Shown: in pieces, positions 1 through 7,513 of the stretch
How the letters are laid out: each line of letters opens with the position of its first letter
How positions within the stretch are numbered: position 1 is the stretch's first letter
Assembly (NCBI GenBank): GCA_964639665.1
Contig: CAZXEU010000022.1
Location: forward strand, 1 to 16,487
Source of the DNA: CAZXEU01 sp964639665
GTDB lineage: Bacteria > Bacteroidota > Rhodothermia > Rhodothermales > Bin80
Reading direction: 5' to 3'
Length of the DNA stretch: 16,487 bases
Translations under genes and position numbers: made by a program
Notes under the pieces: model-generated
The model's database searches: none
What the model saw: the letters and a program-made list of their open reading frames with translations, nothing else
Told to the model about the DNA's origin: nothing

Positions 1-31
1 GTGCTTGGTCCGTGCTCGTGGGCTTGCTGTA

Positions 32-44
32 ATCACTATGTGAT
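32..44. promoter_or_regulatory. 13-bp dyad upstream of gap
   Basis: The bases read ATCAC-TAT-GTGAT, a perfect 5-bp inverted repeat around a 3-bp centre, about 165 bp before the gap start. A short dyad like this could be an operator, but its half-sites are in the opposite orientation to a CRP site (TGTGA-N6-TCACA), and no clear promoter is visible next to it. It may be chance. Confidence 0.2.
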
Positions 45-57
45 ACGTTCGTTTCCG

Positions 58-92
58 AAAACCGTCCGTGCTCCGGGTGCCGGACCGGTTTT
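58..92. terminator. Imperfect hairpin, possible terminator, ahead of gap
   Basis: The left arm AAAACCGTCCG (58-68) pairs with the right arm CGGACCGGTTTT (81-92) through one bulged base and a 12-nt loop. A-rich and T-rich ends flank the GC core, so it could work as a weak intrinsic terminator in either direction, perhaps closing a gene left of the window. The T tract is only four bases long, so this is tentative; a leader structure for gap is the alternative. Confidence 0.35.
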
Positions 93-207
93 GGAGATGT
101 CTTCACCTACCAATTATTTCTTCGAGGCATCCTGATGCGTCCTTTGCCGTATTTTCCGGGCGGCATGGCAATCAGGCCAGCACTCAATTCAAATGCAGAA
201 GGAAGAC

Positions 208-1218
208 ATGTCCATAAAACTTGGCATCAACGGTTTCGGCCGCATCGGCCGTCTAGTGGCACGCGCCATCATCGAGCGGGATTCGGGTGCTTTTGACATA
301 GTCGCCGTCAACGACCTTACGGACTCCGGTACGCTGGCACACCTCTTCAAGTATGACTCGGTTCACGGTTCATTTGCCGGTGACGTGAAAACGGATGGGG
401 ATTATCTTCATATCGGCGGACGCAAGATTCGCGTGCTGTCCGAGCGCGATCCTGGCCGGTTGCCGTGGAAGGAGCTTGGATGCGAAATAGTCATCGAGTC
501 CACCGGCTTCTTCCGCTCGCGCGCCGCGGCCGCGGCGCATCTGGCTGCCGGAGCTCGAAAAGTCGTGATTTCGGCGCCGGCAAAGGACAAGGTGGATGCC
601 ACGGTCGTTCTCGGCGTAAACGACGATGTCTTGACGGGCCGCGAAGAGATCATCTCCAATGCCAGCTGCACGACCAACTGCCTTGCTCCAATGGTGAAGG
701 TGCTGGATGATGCGCTGGGAGTGCGCAGCGGACTGATGACGACGATCCATGCGTACACAGCGGACCAGCGTATCCAGGACGCGCCTCACCGGGACCTTCG
801 ACGCGCCCGGGCTGCCGCCTATTCCATCGTGCCCACTACAACGGGTGCCGCTCGTGCCGTCGGGCTTGTGCTGCCGCATCTGCAGGGCAAGCTGGACGGT
901 TTGGCCCTGCGTGTTCCCATACCCGACGGTTCGCTGACGGACCTGACGGTCGAAGTGGGTCAGCAAACCACGGCTGAGGAGGTAAACGACCTCTTTGCGA
1001 CCGCTGCGCAGGGCCCTCTAGAGGGCATCGTCGACTACTGTGATGAGCCCATCGTGTCCATTGACATTGTACACAATCCGCACTCGGTCATATTCGACAG
1101 TCTTGCCACGATGGCCCAGGGAAAGACGGTCAAGATTCTGGGGTGGTACGACAATGAATGGGGCTATGCGAACCGCACGGTGGACGTTGCGGAACGCCTG
1201 ATGGAGCTGGCAGGATAG
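208..1218 (+). CDS. gap: Glyceraldehyde-3-phosphate dehydrogenase, NAD-type
   Basis: Cytoplasmic glycolytic enzyme that oxidises and phosphorylates glyceraldehyde-3-phosphate to 1,3-bisphosphoglycerate with reduction of NAD+. The N-terminal Rossmann motif GINGFGRIGR is followed by Asp36 in VAVNDL, the residue that in this family favours NAD over NADP. The catalytic motif NASCTTNC gives Cys154, and His181 in TIHAYTAD lies 27 residues later, exactly the usual spacing. The end (WYDNEWGYANR) is canonical and the length of about 336 aa is normal. I chose ATG 208 because MSIKLGINGFG matches the family N-terminus and a purine-rich AAGGAA lies just upstream; an in-frame ATG at 193 would add five residues. 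pgk, the next step of glycolysis, follows on the same strand, so co-transcription is likely. Confidence 0.97.
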   Translation: MSIKLGINGFGRIGRLVARAIIERDSGAFDIVAVNDLTDSGTLAHLFKYDSVHGSFAGDVKTDGDYLHIGGRKIRVLSERDPGRLPWKELGCEIVIESTGFFRSRAAAAAHLAAGARKVVISAPAKDKVDATVVLGVNDDVLTGREEIISNASCTTNCLAPMVKVLDDALGVRSGLMTTIHAYTADQRIQDAPHRDLRRARAAAYSIVPTTTGAARAVGLVLPHLQGKLDGLALRVPIPDGSLTDLTVEVGQQTTAEEVNDLFATAAQGPLEGIVDYCDEPIVSIDIVHNPHSVIFDSLATMAQGKTVKILGWYDNEWGYANRTVDVAERLMELAG

Positions 1219-1267
1219 TGTCAGTGTTACCGCAGTGCAGCTGCCTGATCAGGAACCGGGCGGACGG

Positions 1268-2473
1268 ATGGAAAAGCTCACGCTGGATGATCTGAGCCTC
1301 GCGGGCCGTCGTGTTCTCGTACGGGTGGACTTCAATGTGCCGCTCGGCACGGATCCAGAAGGGCGCACGCAGTCGTCCTTCGTTGTCACGGATGATACGC
1401 GTATCCGGGCTGCGCTGCCCACCATTCGAGCCATAGCCGGTGCGGGGGCAAAGGCCATCCTCCTGAGCCACCTTGGAAGGCCAAAGGGCAAGCCCGATCC
1501 CCAATTCAGCTTGGCCCCGGTTGCCGACCGCCTTTCAGGTCTATTGGATCAGCCCGTGCGCTTTGTAAACGATACGCTTGGCCCCGCAGTCGAGAAGGTG
1601 ATCCGATCGATGCCCGCCGGAAGCGTAGTTCTGCTTGAGAATACCCGGTTTTTCAGCGCAGAGACGGAAAATGATCCTTCCTTTGCCCGACAGCTGGCGG
1701 ACTTGGGAGACGTATTCGTAAACGATGCCTTCGGCACCGCCCACCGCGCGCATGCCTCGAGTGTTGGCGTGGCGAACTACGTCAAAGAGGCAGCAGCAGG
1801 CTACCTCCTTGCGCGCGAACTTGCCCACCTGGTCCGGGTGACCGAAGAGCCGGAACATCCGTTTGTAGCGCTATTGGGCGGGGCCAAGGTATCGGACAAG
1901 ATCGGGGTGATCCGCAATCTTGCCGGCGTAGTGGATACCGTTCTCGTGGGAGGAGCCATGAGCTACACGTTTCTCAAGGCGCTTGGTAAGCCCGTCGGCC
2001 AGTCCCTGGTGCAGGATGACTGGCTTGATGAGGCGCGCAGCATGTATGAGTGCGGCAAGATCCGCCTGCCCGTGGACCACATCACGAGCGACGCCATGGG
2101 TACGGTTGCACGCACAGGACGCGTGAGTACTTCTGTGGAAGCGGGCCGCATGGGCGTCGACATCGGGCCGGACACGTGCGCCCTCTTCCGCGCGGAGATT
2201 CTCAAGGCCAGGACGATCGTATGGAACGGGCCTATGGGCATATTCGAAAACCCGGATTTTGCCGGTGGCACGCGGGCCATGGCAGAGGCTATGGGCGATG
2301 CCACAAACCGCAATGCCACAACGATCGTCGGCGGAGGCGATTCGGTCGCCGCCATTGTGCAGGCGGGGTACGCCGACAAGGTCACGCACGTATCCACCGG
2401 CGGAGGCGCCATGCTCGCCTGCCTTGAAGGCAAGACGCTTCCGGCATTGGCCGCCCTCACTGATCGACCCTGA
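1268..2473 (+). CDS. pgk: Phosphoglycerate kinase
   Basis: Transfers the acyl-phosphate of 1,3-bisphosphoglycerate to ADP, giving ATP and 3-phosphoglycerate in the cytoplasm. Family signatures appear in order: RVDFNVP near the N-terminus (substrate binding), SHLGRPKG, the HRAHAS segment, LLGGAKVSDKI at the interdomain region, VWNGPMGIFE, GGGDSVAAI, and the C-terminal STGGGA loop that binds nucleotide. The length of 401 aa is normal for a monofunctional bacterial enzyme. ATG 1268 was chosen because MEKLTLDDL starts the usual N-terminal beta-strand; a GTG at 1235 would only add an unconserved 11-residue extension. It lies 49 bp after gap, which fits a gap-pgk operon, and no triosephosphate isomerase fusion or separate tpi is present. 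Confidence 0.97.
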   Translation: MEKLTLDDLSLAGRRVLVRVDFNVPLGTDPEGRTQSSFVVTDDTRIRAALPTIRAIAGAGAKAILLSHLGRPKGKPDPQFSLAPVADRLSGLLDQPVRFVNDTLGPAVEKVIRSMPAGSVVLLENTRFFSAETENDPSFARQLADLGDVFVNDAFGTAHRAHASSVGVANYVKEAAAGYLLARELAHLVRVTEEPEHPFVALLGGAKVSDKIGVIRNLAGVVDTVLVGGAMSYTFLKALGKPVGQSLVQDDWLDEARSMYECGKIRLPVDHITSDAMGTVARTGRVSTSVEAGRMGVDIGPDTCALFRAEILKARTIVWNGPMGIFENPDFAGGTRAMAEAMGDATNRNATTIVGGGDSVAAIVQAGYADKVTHVSTGGGAMLACLEGKTLPALAALTDRP

Positions 2474-2488
2474 AGGCCGTCTGCAGGG

Positions 2489-3160
2489 GTGACGATTTCC
2501 GTAGTTATTCCCGCGCTCAATGAGGCGTCAATCATTGAGGCCACCCTGGCGTCCGTGGCGGTCCAGACCCCGCCATGGGAGGTCCTGGTTGTTGACGGAG
2601 GCTCTACGGACGAAACCATTGCGCGAGCCCGCCCGCGCGCCAAAGTGCTCCAGGCAGATCGAGGCAGGGCGCCGCAAATGAACCGTGGATGGCAGGCAGC
2701 CCGCGGCGATACCGTGCTGTTCCTGCACGCCGATACGGTTTTGCCTGGTGATGCCTTCGACCGGATTCGCCAGGTGCTGGAGGACTCCTTCGCGGAGGGG
2801 GGCGCGTTTAGACTCAGGTTCGATACGCCCGGATTTCTGCTGAACTTCTACGCAAGGTGTACGGCGCTTGAATGGCCCTGCATCTGTTTCGGTGACCGCG
2901 GTCTGTTTGTGCGTCGCCGGGTACTCGAAGCCATGGGCGGGGTACCCGAACTGCCCATTTTCGAAGACCTTCAGTTTGTCCGGCTTCTGAATCGCCGCGG
3001 CGGCTTCCGCTTCGTGCCTGTCGCCGTCACGACCGCGGCGCGCCGGTTCGTTCGGCAGGGAGCGCTGCGCCAACAGATAAGAAACGTGCTGCTTTGGACA
3101 GGTTACTGGCTCGGTACCGACCCGCAAATCCTCTCCCGTTATTATCCAAGCCACGGATAG
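2489..3160 (+). CDS. Family 2 glycosyltransferase, TIGR04283-like
   Basis: A small single-domain GT-A glycosyltransferase of 223 aa. The N-terminus VVIPALNEAS and the nucleotide-sugar motif VVDGGSTDET are diagnostic of GT2 folds, and FLHADTVLP contains the metal-binding acidic motif. FGDRGLFVRR and the later PIFEDLQFVRLL match the pattern of the TIGR04283 'rSAM/selenodomain-associated' transferases, whose acceptor is unknown. No membrane segment is evident. The start is GTG 2489, 15 bp after the pgk stop, with AGGGG directly adjacent rather than at ideal spacing. The frequent partner families (TIGR04282 transferase, radical SAM) are not in this window. Family call is firm; the substrate is unknown. 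Confidence 0.85.
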   Translation: MTISVVIPALNEASIIEATLASVAVQTPPWEVLVVDGGSTDETIARARPRAKVLQADRGRAPQMNRGWQAARGDTVLFLHADTVLPGDAFDRIRQVLEDSFAEGGAFRLRFDTPGFLLNFYARCTALEWPCICFGDRGLFVRRRVLEAMGGVPELPIFEDLQFVRLLNRRGGFRFVPVAVTTAARRFVRQGALRQQIRNVLLWTGYWLGTDPQILSRYYPSHG

Positions 3161-3366
3161 CCACGCGGGTCTTGGCCTGGCGGGTCCACAAGGCAAGCGT
3201 GCTTCACCAATTCCCGCCATTCGCAGGAAAGCCCAGAAACCTGTAGTTTTCGCCAGAGACCGATCCGGTCCCTCACAGCATCCCGCGGCTGCACTCCCAG
3301 TCTCGGGAGCCGTGTTCGCCATGCCGTCAGGCAGGATTCGCCGAAAGCGGCAACTGGATTGCCCCG

Positions 3367-3395
3367 TAGACAACCTCACGCAGGAGACATTTAAA
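3367..3395 (+). promoter_or_regulatory. Possible promoter before the TonB receptor
   Basis: TAGACA (3367-3372) and TTTAAA (3390-3395) are separated by exactly 17 bp in the 258-bp gap between the glycosyltransferase and the receptor gene. Matches to the sigma70 consensus are 5/6 and 4/6. Transcription would begin near 3402, leaving a very short leader if ATG 3419 is used and about 50 nt if ATG 3455 is used. Organisms of this type often use other promoter consensuses, so the call is weak. The rest of 3161-3418 shows no gene. Confidence 0.25.
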
Positions 3396-3418
3396 GCCAA
3401 ATCCATCCGGATTCTCCG

Positions 3419-4567
3419 ATGCGGTATCTGCCTTATTCTGTGCGATTTCGTGGCATGTCGCTGCTGCCAGCACTCGCTGTTTGCATTACGATTCCGTTCG
3501 CCGCCCAGGCCCAGGAAAGCGGTACGGTAACCGGGACGGTGACCAGCAGCGGCGGCCCACTTCCAGGAGCTTCCGTGTCCATAGTGAATACGCTTGTCGG
3601 TACTGCAACAAACATGGAAGCCGGCCATTTCTCCCTGTCCGTTCCGGCCGGAGTTTACGTCCTGCGTGCCAGCTTTGTTGGCTTCGCCACCGAGGAGGCC
3701 CGGATAACGGTCGTCGCAGGTCAGATCACGAATCAGTCGTTTGTGCTGGAGGAAACCGTCGCCGAATTCGGCGAGGAAGTGGTGGTTCTGGGCTCACGCA
3801 CGGAGCGAACGGCCACCGATACGCCTGTACCGGTGGACGTTATTGGAGCCGAGGCACTTGGCCAGCTCGGCGTGCAGGAGATCAACCAGTCTCTTCATTA
3901 CCTGGCTCCTTCCTTTAACGCCTCGCACCAGACCATTGCCGATGGCACCGACCATGTCAACCCGGCAAGCCTGCGCGGCCTCGGGCCGGACCAGGTGTTG
4001 ACACTGGTCAACGGCAAGCGGCGGCATACATCCGCCATTGTACATGTCAACGGCACCTTTGGGCGCGGCACGGTCGGCGTAGACCTGAACTCCATTCCCA
4101 AGGGAGCCGTAAAGCGCATTGAGGTCCTGAGAGACGGTGCGGCTGCCCAGTACGGCTCCGATGCCATTGCGGGAGTAATCAACGTGGAGTTGCAGGATCA
4201 GACCGAGGCACTGTTGGTGGATGCCGGCGTGGGTCAGACAGGCGAAGGGGACGGCGAACAGGTCCAGATCTCTGCCAATTACGGAGTGCCTGTCGGTACG
4301 GGAGGATTCTTCAACGTTACGGGTGAGTTCCTGGACCGGAGCCGGACCAATCGCAGTGATCCCTACATCGGGGACTACTTTCCGGGCATTAGCGGAGATG
4401 CGGCAGGATATCCAGATGAAGACCGGCCAGGGCTACGCCACTATGGGCGCGGTATTCTTCAACAGCCGCGTTCCAATGGGAGCCGGCGCCCAGTTTTACG
4501 CCAGCGGAGGTGCGTCACACCGGGGGGGCGAGGCCACGGGCTTCGTGCGGCGTCCCAATCAGCATGA
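3419..4567 (+). CDS. TonB-dependent receptor, 5' part (frame broken)
   Basis: N-terminal part of an outer-membrane active-transport receptor. A signal peptide (basic start, hydrophobic core LLPALAVCITIPFAAQA, cleavage after AQA) is followed at about residues 36-115 by a carboxypeptidase-regulatory-like beta-sandwich (GTVTSSGGPLPGASV, PAGVYVLRASFVGF), then the TonB plug at about 125-265 with PASLRGLGPDQVLTLVNGKR, VDLNSIP and IEVLRDGAAAQYGSDAIAG, all classic plug motifs. The first barrel strands follow (FFNVTGEFLDRSRTNRSDPY). From about residue 330 the frame no longer looks like protein, and the sensible sequence continues in the +1 frame from about 4410. Ending at 4567, this ORF lacks nearly all of the barrel. 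ATG 3455 (MSLLPALAV) is an alternative start that keeps the signal peptide. Confidence 0.85.
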   Translation: MRYLPYSVRFRGMSLLPALAVCITIPFAAQAQESGTVTGTVTSSGGPLPGASVSIVNTLVGTATNMEAGHFSLSVPAGVYVLRASFVGFATEEARITVVAGQITNQSFVLEETVAEFGEEVVVLGSRTERTATDTPVPVDVIGAEALGQLGVQEINQSLHYLAPSFNASHQTIADGTDHVNPASLRGLGPDQVLTLVNGKRRHTSAIVHVNGTFGRGTVGVDLNSIPKGAVKRIEVLRDGAAAQYGSDAIAGVINVELQDQTEALLVDAGVGQTGEGDGEQVQISANYGVPVGTGGFFNVTGEFLDRSRTNRSDPYIGDYFPGISGDAAGYPDEDRPGLRHYGRGILQQPRSNGSRRPVLRQRRCVTPGGRGHGLRAASQSA

Positions 4568-6164
4568 CCGCAACAACCTCGACGTGTACCCGAACGGGTT
4601 TCTGCCGCAGATTCACACTGTTATCGGAGACGGAAGCCTGACTGCCGGACTAAAGGGTTCGCTCGGAGCATGGATCGCAGACATGAGCGCAACCACCGGC
4701 GGCAATTCGTTCCAGTTTAATATCGAGAACTCGATCAATGCCTCGATAGTAGGCAGCGCCAGCCCCACGTCGTTCGATGCAGGAACGCTAGGCTTTCGGC
4801 AGACTACCGGCAACCTGGACGCCTTCCGGGCGCTGCCTGCCGCGGGTATGAATGCACTCACGCTGGCTGTCGGATCGGAATTCCGGGTGGAGAACTACTC
4901 TATTGAAGCAGGGCAATTTGAATCCTATTCGCTGGGCAACGGGGGATCACGACCAGGCATAGACTTCGCGCTGCAACCCGACGGCTCGCCGAAGAACCCG
5001 GGATCGCAGGTCTTTCCTGGCTTCCAGCCCTCCAATGAAGCGGACCGCTACCGTTATAGCGTAAGCGGGTACGCAGAGCTGGAGGCAGACATATCGGACG
5101 AGGTGCTTGCCACCGGCGCCGTGCGATTCGAGAATTACAGTGATTTCGGCTCGGCGCTCACGGGCAAGGCGGCCGCGCGATTCAAGGTAAGCGATGCACT
5201 GGCGGTGCGCGGAGCCCTTAGCAAAGGACTTCGTGCTCCGTCCTTGCACCAGCTGTGGTTCAACAACGTCAGCATCCAGTTCGTGCTCAACGAGGAAGGC
5301 ATCCTGGAACCTGCCCGAGTCCTGACCGGAGAGAACAATTCGCCGGTAACCAGGGCATTCGGCGTCCCGGAGCTGAAAGAAGAGACCTCTGTCAACTTCA
5401 GTGGCGGCTTCGTGGCGCGGCCGCTCGCCAACTTCTCCATCACGGCAGACTTTTACCGGATTTCTATTAAAGACCGCATCGTACTTACCAGCCGTTTCAG
5501 CAACAGCGACCCTATCGTGTCCCGTATTTTGGCCCCCTTCGAGAGCGACGGCGTGGGTCAGGCACAGTTTTTCGCGAATGCGGTCAATACCTCTACCTAC
5601 GGCGTAGACGTGGTTGCGGCGTACACCGCGCCGGTAGGAATCGGGCGCCTGACGGTTACAATGGCTGCCAATGCCACATCGACCACCGTAACGGAAACCA
5701 ATATCCCGCCGCAGATGGCGGCCATCTTTGCGGGCGGGGACCTTGGGGCGGTAAGCAGCACCCTCTTTAATCGTGAGGAACGAAATCGACTGGAAGACGC
5801 ATTGCCGAGGCAGAAGGGCAATCTGGGCGTCAGGTACGAGCGAGGGCAGGTTACCTTTACGGTACGCGCCAATTACTTTGGCAGTGTAGACTACACGCCG
5901 ACCAATGCGGACAACGACGAAACATTTGGTGCCAAGACCCTTATTGATGTCAGCGTCGAGTATGCCATCAGCGAGCAGATTACGCTTGCGCTTGGCGCCA
6001 ACAATCTGCTAAATACCTTCCCGGACAAGCACTGCCACAATATGGCCGGGCCGCAGAATGCGTGTGCAAATTACAGTTCGGGACGATTTCCGTACAGCCG
6101 TCGCGTCACGCAATTCGGCATGAACGGAGTGTTCTATTATGCACGCTTGCGGCTGCGCCTGTAA
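4221..6164 (+). CDS. TonB-dependent receptor, 3' barrel part (frame broken)
   Basis: Carries the remaining outer-membrane beta-barrel of the receptor begun at 3419. Translation in this frame is open from 4221, but receptor-like sequence starts only near 4410 (QMKTGQGYATMGAVFFNS), so the first 60 or so codons are out-of-frame plug DNA. Barrel signatures include NLDVYPNGFLPQI, FNIENSINAS, VFPGFQP, SKGLRAPSLHQLW (the conserved TBDR 'GLRAPS' strand), an LKEETSVNFSGGF strand, and the C-terminal barrel end GVFYYARLRLRL. Joined to the 5' part the product would be near 915 aa, a normal receptor size. The substrate cannot be told from sequence; nothing specific to cobalamin or siderophore uptake stands out. 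Confidence 0.85.
   Translation: MPAWVRQAKGTANRSRSLPITECLSVREDSSTLRVSSWTGAGPIAVIPTSGTTFRALAEMRQDIQMKTGQGYATMGAVFFNSRVPMGAGAQFYASGGASHRGGEATGFVRRPNQHDRNNLDVYPNGFLPQIHTVIGDGSLTAGLKGSLGAWIADMSATTGGNSFQFNIENSINASIVGSASPTSFDAGTLGFRQTTGNLDAFRALPAAGMNALTLAVGSEFRVENYSIEAGQFESYSLGNGGSRPGIDFALQPDGSPKNPGSQVFPGFQPSNEADRYRYSVSGYAELEADISDEVLATGAVRFENYSDFGSALTGKAAARFKVSDALAVRGALSKGLRAPSLHQLWFNNVSIQFVLNEEGILEPARVLTGENNSPVTRAFGVPELKEETSVNFSGGFVARPLANFSITADFYRISIKDRIVLTSRFSNSDPIVSRILAPFESDGVGQAQFFANAVNTSTYGVDVVAAYTAPVGIGRLTVTMAANATSTTVTETNIPPQMAAIFAGGDLGAVSSTLFNREERNRLEDALPRQKGNLGVRYERGQVTFTVRANYFGSVDYTPTNADNDETFGAKTLIDVSVEYAISEQITLALGANNLLNTFPDKHCHNMAGPQNACANYSSGRFPYSRRVTQFGMNGVFYYARLRLRL
4392..4415 (+). other. 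Frameshift junction in the TonB receptor
   Basis: Before this interval the coding frame has codons starting at positions equal to 2 mod 3; after it, at 0 mod 3. Going from one to the other means one extra base (or two missing). There is no long homopolymer or slippery heptamer here. It is either a real inactivating mutation or a sequencing/assembly error; both flanks remain well conserved, which suggests a recent event or an error. Confidence 0.7.
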
Positions 6165-6178
6165 ATATCCGCCTTACA

Positions 6179-7486
6179 ATGAAACTGCTTTCCCTCTCTC
6201 CTCTTGCGTGCCTGGTGTTCCTGCTGTCTGCCGCTACGGTTCAGGCACAGTGGACACCCCAGAATCCCGGCTCCGACAACATAACGGTCCTCGGGCACGA
6301 GCCCCTGGGGGGGCGCATGACTGTTACGGACATGGAATTGGAGCAGGAGCTTGAGCGGCCCTACGCCTATGTGGGTCGTGCCTCCATCCTGGAGGAAGGC
6401 CCCAAGGGCATGGACATTATTGACATTAGCGACCCCGCAAGCCCTCGGGTACTGTTGCAGTGGCGACTCCAGGATCAGGATCTATATATGAATCGCGGCG
6501 GAATGGACGTCAAGTATTTCAAGTGGGGAGGCCGCTACTATGTGGTGCAGTCGTTCGAATTCTCGCAGGGGCCGGGAAGTGACCTGGGCGCCGTGGTCTT
6601 TGACGTGACCGGGCTGCCCGACCCCGAGGCCGTGGAGGAGGTTGCCCGTATCCTGATCCCCGAATTCCCCGGGGGCTTCCACAACATATTCATTTACAAG
6701 CACTCCAACGGCCGCCCTCTGCTGTTGACGACGGTCCGGACGGGAAGGGCCAACGTCTACGACCTCGGACTGGTGGTAGAGGGCCAGGTCGAGAACGCGC
6801 TCGTGGCTACCATTCCCCTGCCCGAGGTCCCCGGTCGCAGCAACCGATACACGTCCTACCACGACATGTATGCCGCCTTCCACCCGTCCACGGGCGAGGA
6901 CCGCTTCTACGGCGGCGGCACGGGAGGCTACTATATCTACGATATCTCGGACCTTGCCGATCCGCAGTTGCGCATTACCCTCACAAACGTATCCGGCGTG
7001 GACTGGGGCCATACCTTTACGCCGAGCCCCGACGGGCGCTATGTGGTGGCAGAGGCGGAGTACCAGTATGCGCCGCTGCGCATTTTCGACCTTGAGCCCG
7101 CACTGCGCGGTGAGCGCACCAACATCCGCCAGCCTATCTCGGCCTGGACGGCGGACTGGAAGAATCTGGTGCACAACCATGAAGTCCGGTGGCCGTTCGT
7201 CTTCGTGTCCGGCTATCTGGACGGACTGCAGGTTTTCACGCTGGAAGATCCCCTCAACCCGCGAACCGTGGCCTACTATGATACCTACGTGGGCCCGGAT
7301 ACGGATGAATGGATATCCGTTATCAATGGAGCCTTCGGCGTGGACGTGCGAAATGCCGACGGACTCATCGCGATATCTGACATGACTACCGGGTTCTGGA
7401 CCTTCCGCATGGATGGATTTAACGGCTGGAACGGCGAAACCTGGGACCAGCCCGACATTTCCAGTGTCCAGGTCTGGGACGACTGA
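6179..7486 (+). CDS. Secreted LVIVD-repeat-like protein
   Basis: A 435-aa exported protein with a clear signal peptide (MKLLSLSPLACLVFLLSAA, cleavage after VQA near residue 24). The mature part carries repeats of the LVIVD type, seen as short beta-blades ending in a 'position in a D-[IV]-[ST]-D-x-x-x-P' pattern: MDIIDISDPASPRV, GGYYIYDISDLADPQ, and DGLQVFTLEDPLNPRTV, with related blades at AVVFDVTGLPDPE and LRIFDLEP. These are expected to form a beta-propeller-like domain in the periplasm or on the cell surface. ATG 6179 was chosen because it starts the signal peptide; upstream in-frame codons lie inside the receptor gene. It is 14 bp after the receptor stop, so the two are probably translated from one message and may act together on a ligand. 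No catalytic motif was recognised. Confidence 0.8.
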   Translation: MKLLSLSPLACLVFLLSAATVQAQWTPQNPGSDNITVLGHEPLGGRMTVTDMELEQELERPYAYVGRASILEEGPKGMDIIDISDPASPRVLLQWRLQDQDLYMNRGGMDVKYFKWGGRYYVVQSFEFSQGPGSDLGAVVFDVTGLPDPEAVEEVARILIPEFPGGFHNIFIYKHSNGRPLLLTTVRTGRANVYDLGLVVEGQVENALVATIPLPEVPGRSNRYTSYHDMYAAFHPSTGEDRFYGGGTGGYYIYDISDLADPQLRITLTNVSGVDWGHTFTPSPDGRYVVAEAEYQYAPLRIFDLEPALRGERTNIRQPISAWTADWKNLVHNHEVRWPFVFVSGYLDGLQVFTLEDPLNPRTVAYYDTYVGPDTDEWISVINGAFGVDVRNADGLIAISDMTTGFWTFRMDGFNGWNGETWDQPDISSVQVWDD

Positions 7487-7513
7487 CGGCAATAGCGAAC
7501 TACCAGTCAACGC

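Noticed and set aside
91..119. Sigma70-like promoter TTGGAG-17-TTATTT ahead of gap
   Set aside because: Spacing is ideal but only about half of the bases in each box match, so it is not distinguishable from chance.
2528..3628. Open reading frame of 366 codons on the minus strand opposite the glycosyltransferase
   Set aside because: It is antisense to a clearly conserved GT2 gene, runs on across the gap into the receptor 5' end, and its translation shows no domain; it is a by-product of high GC.
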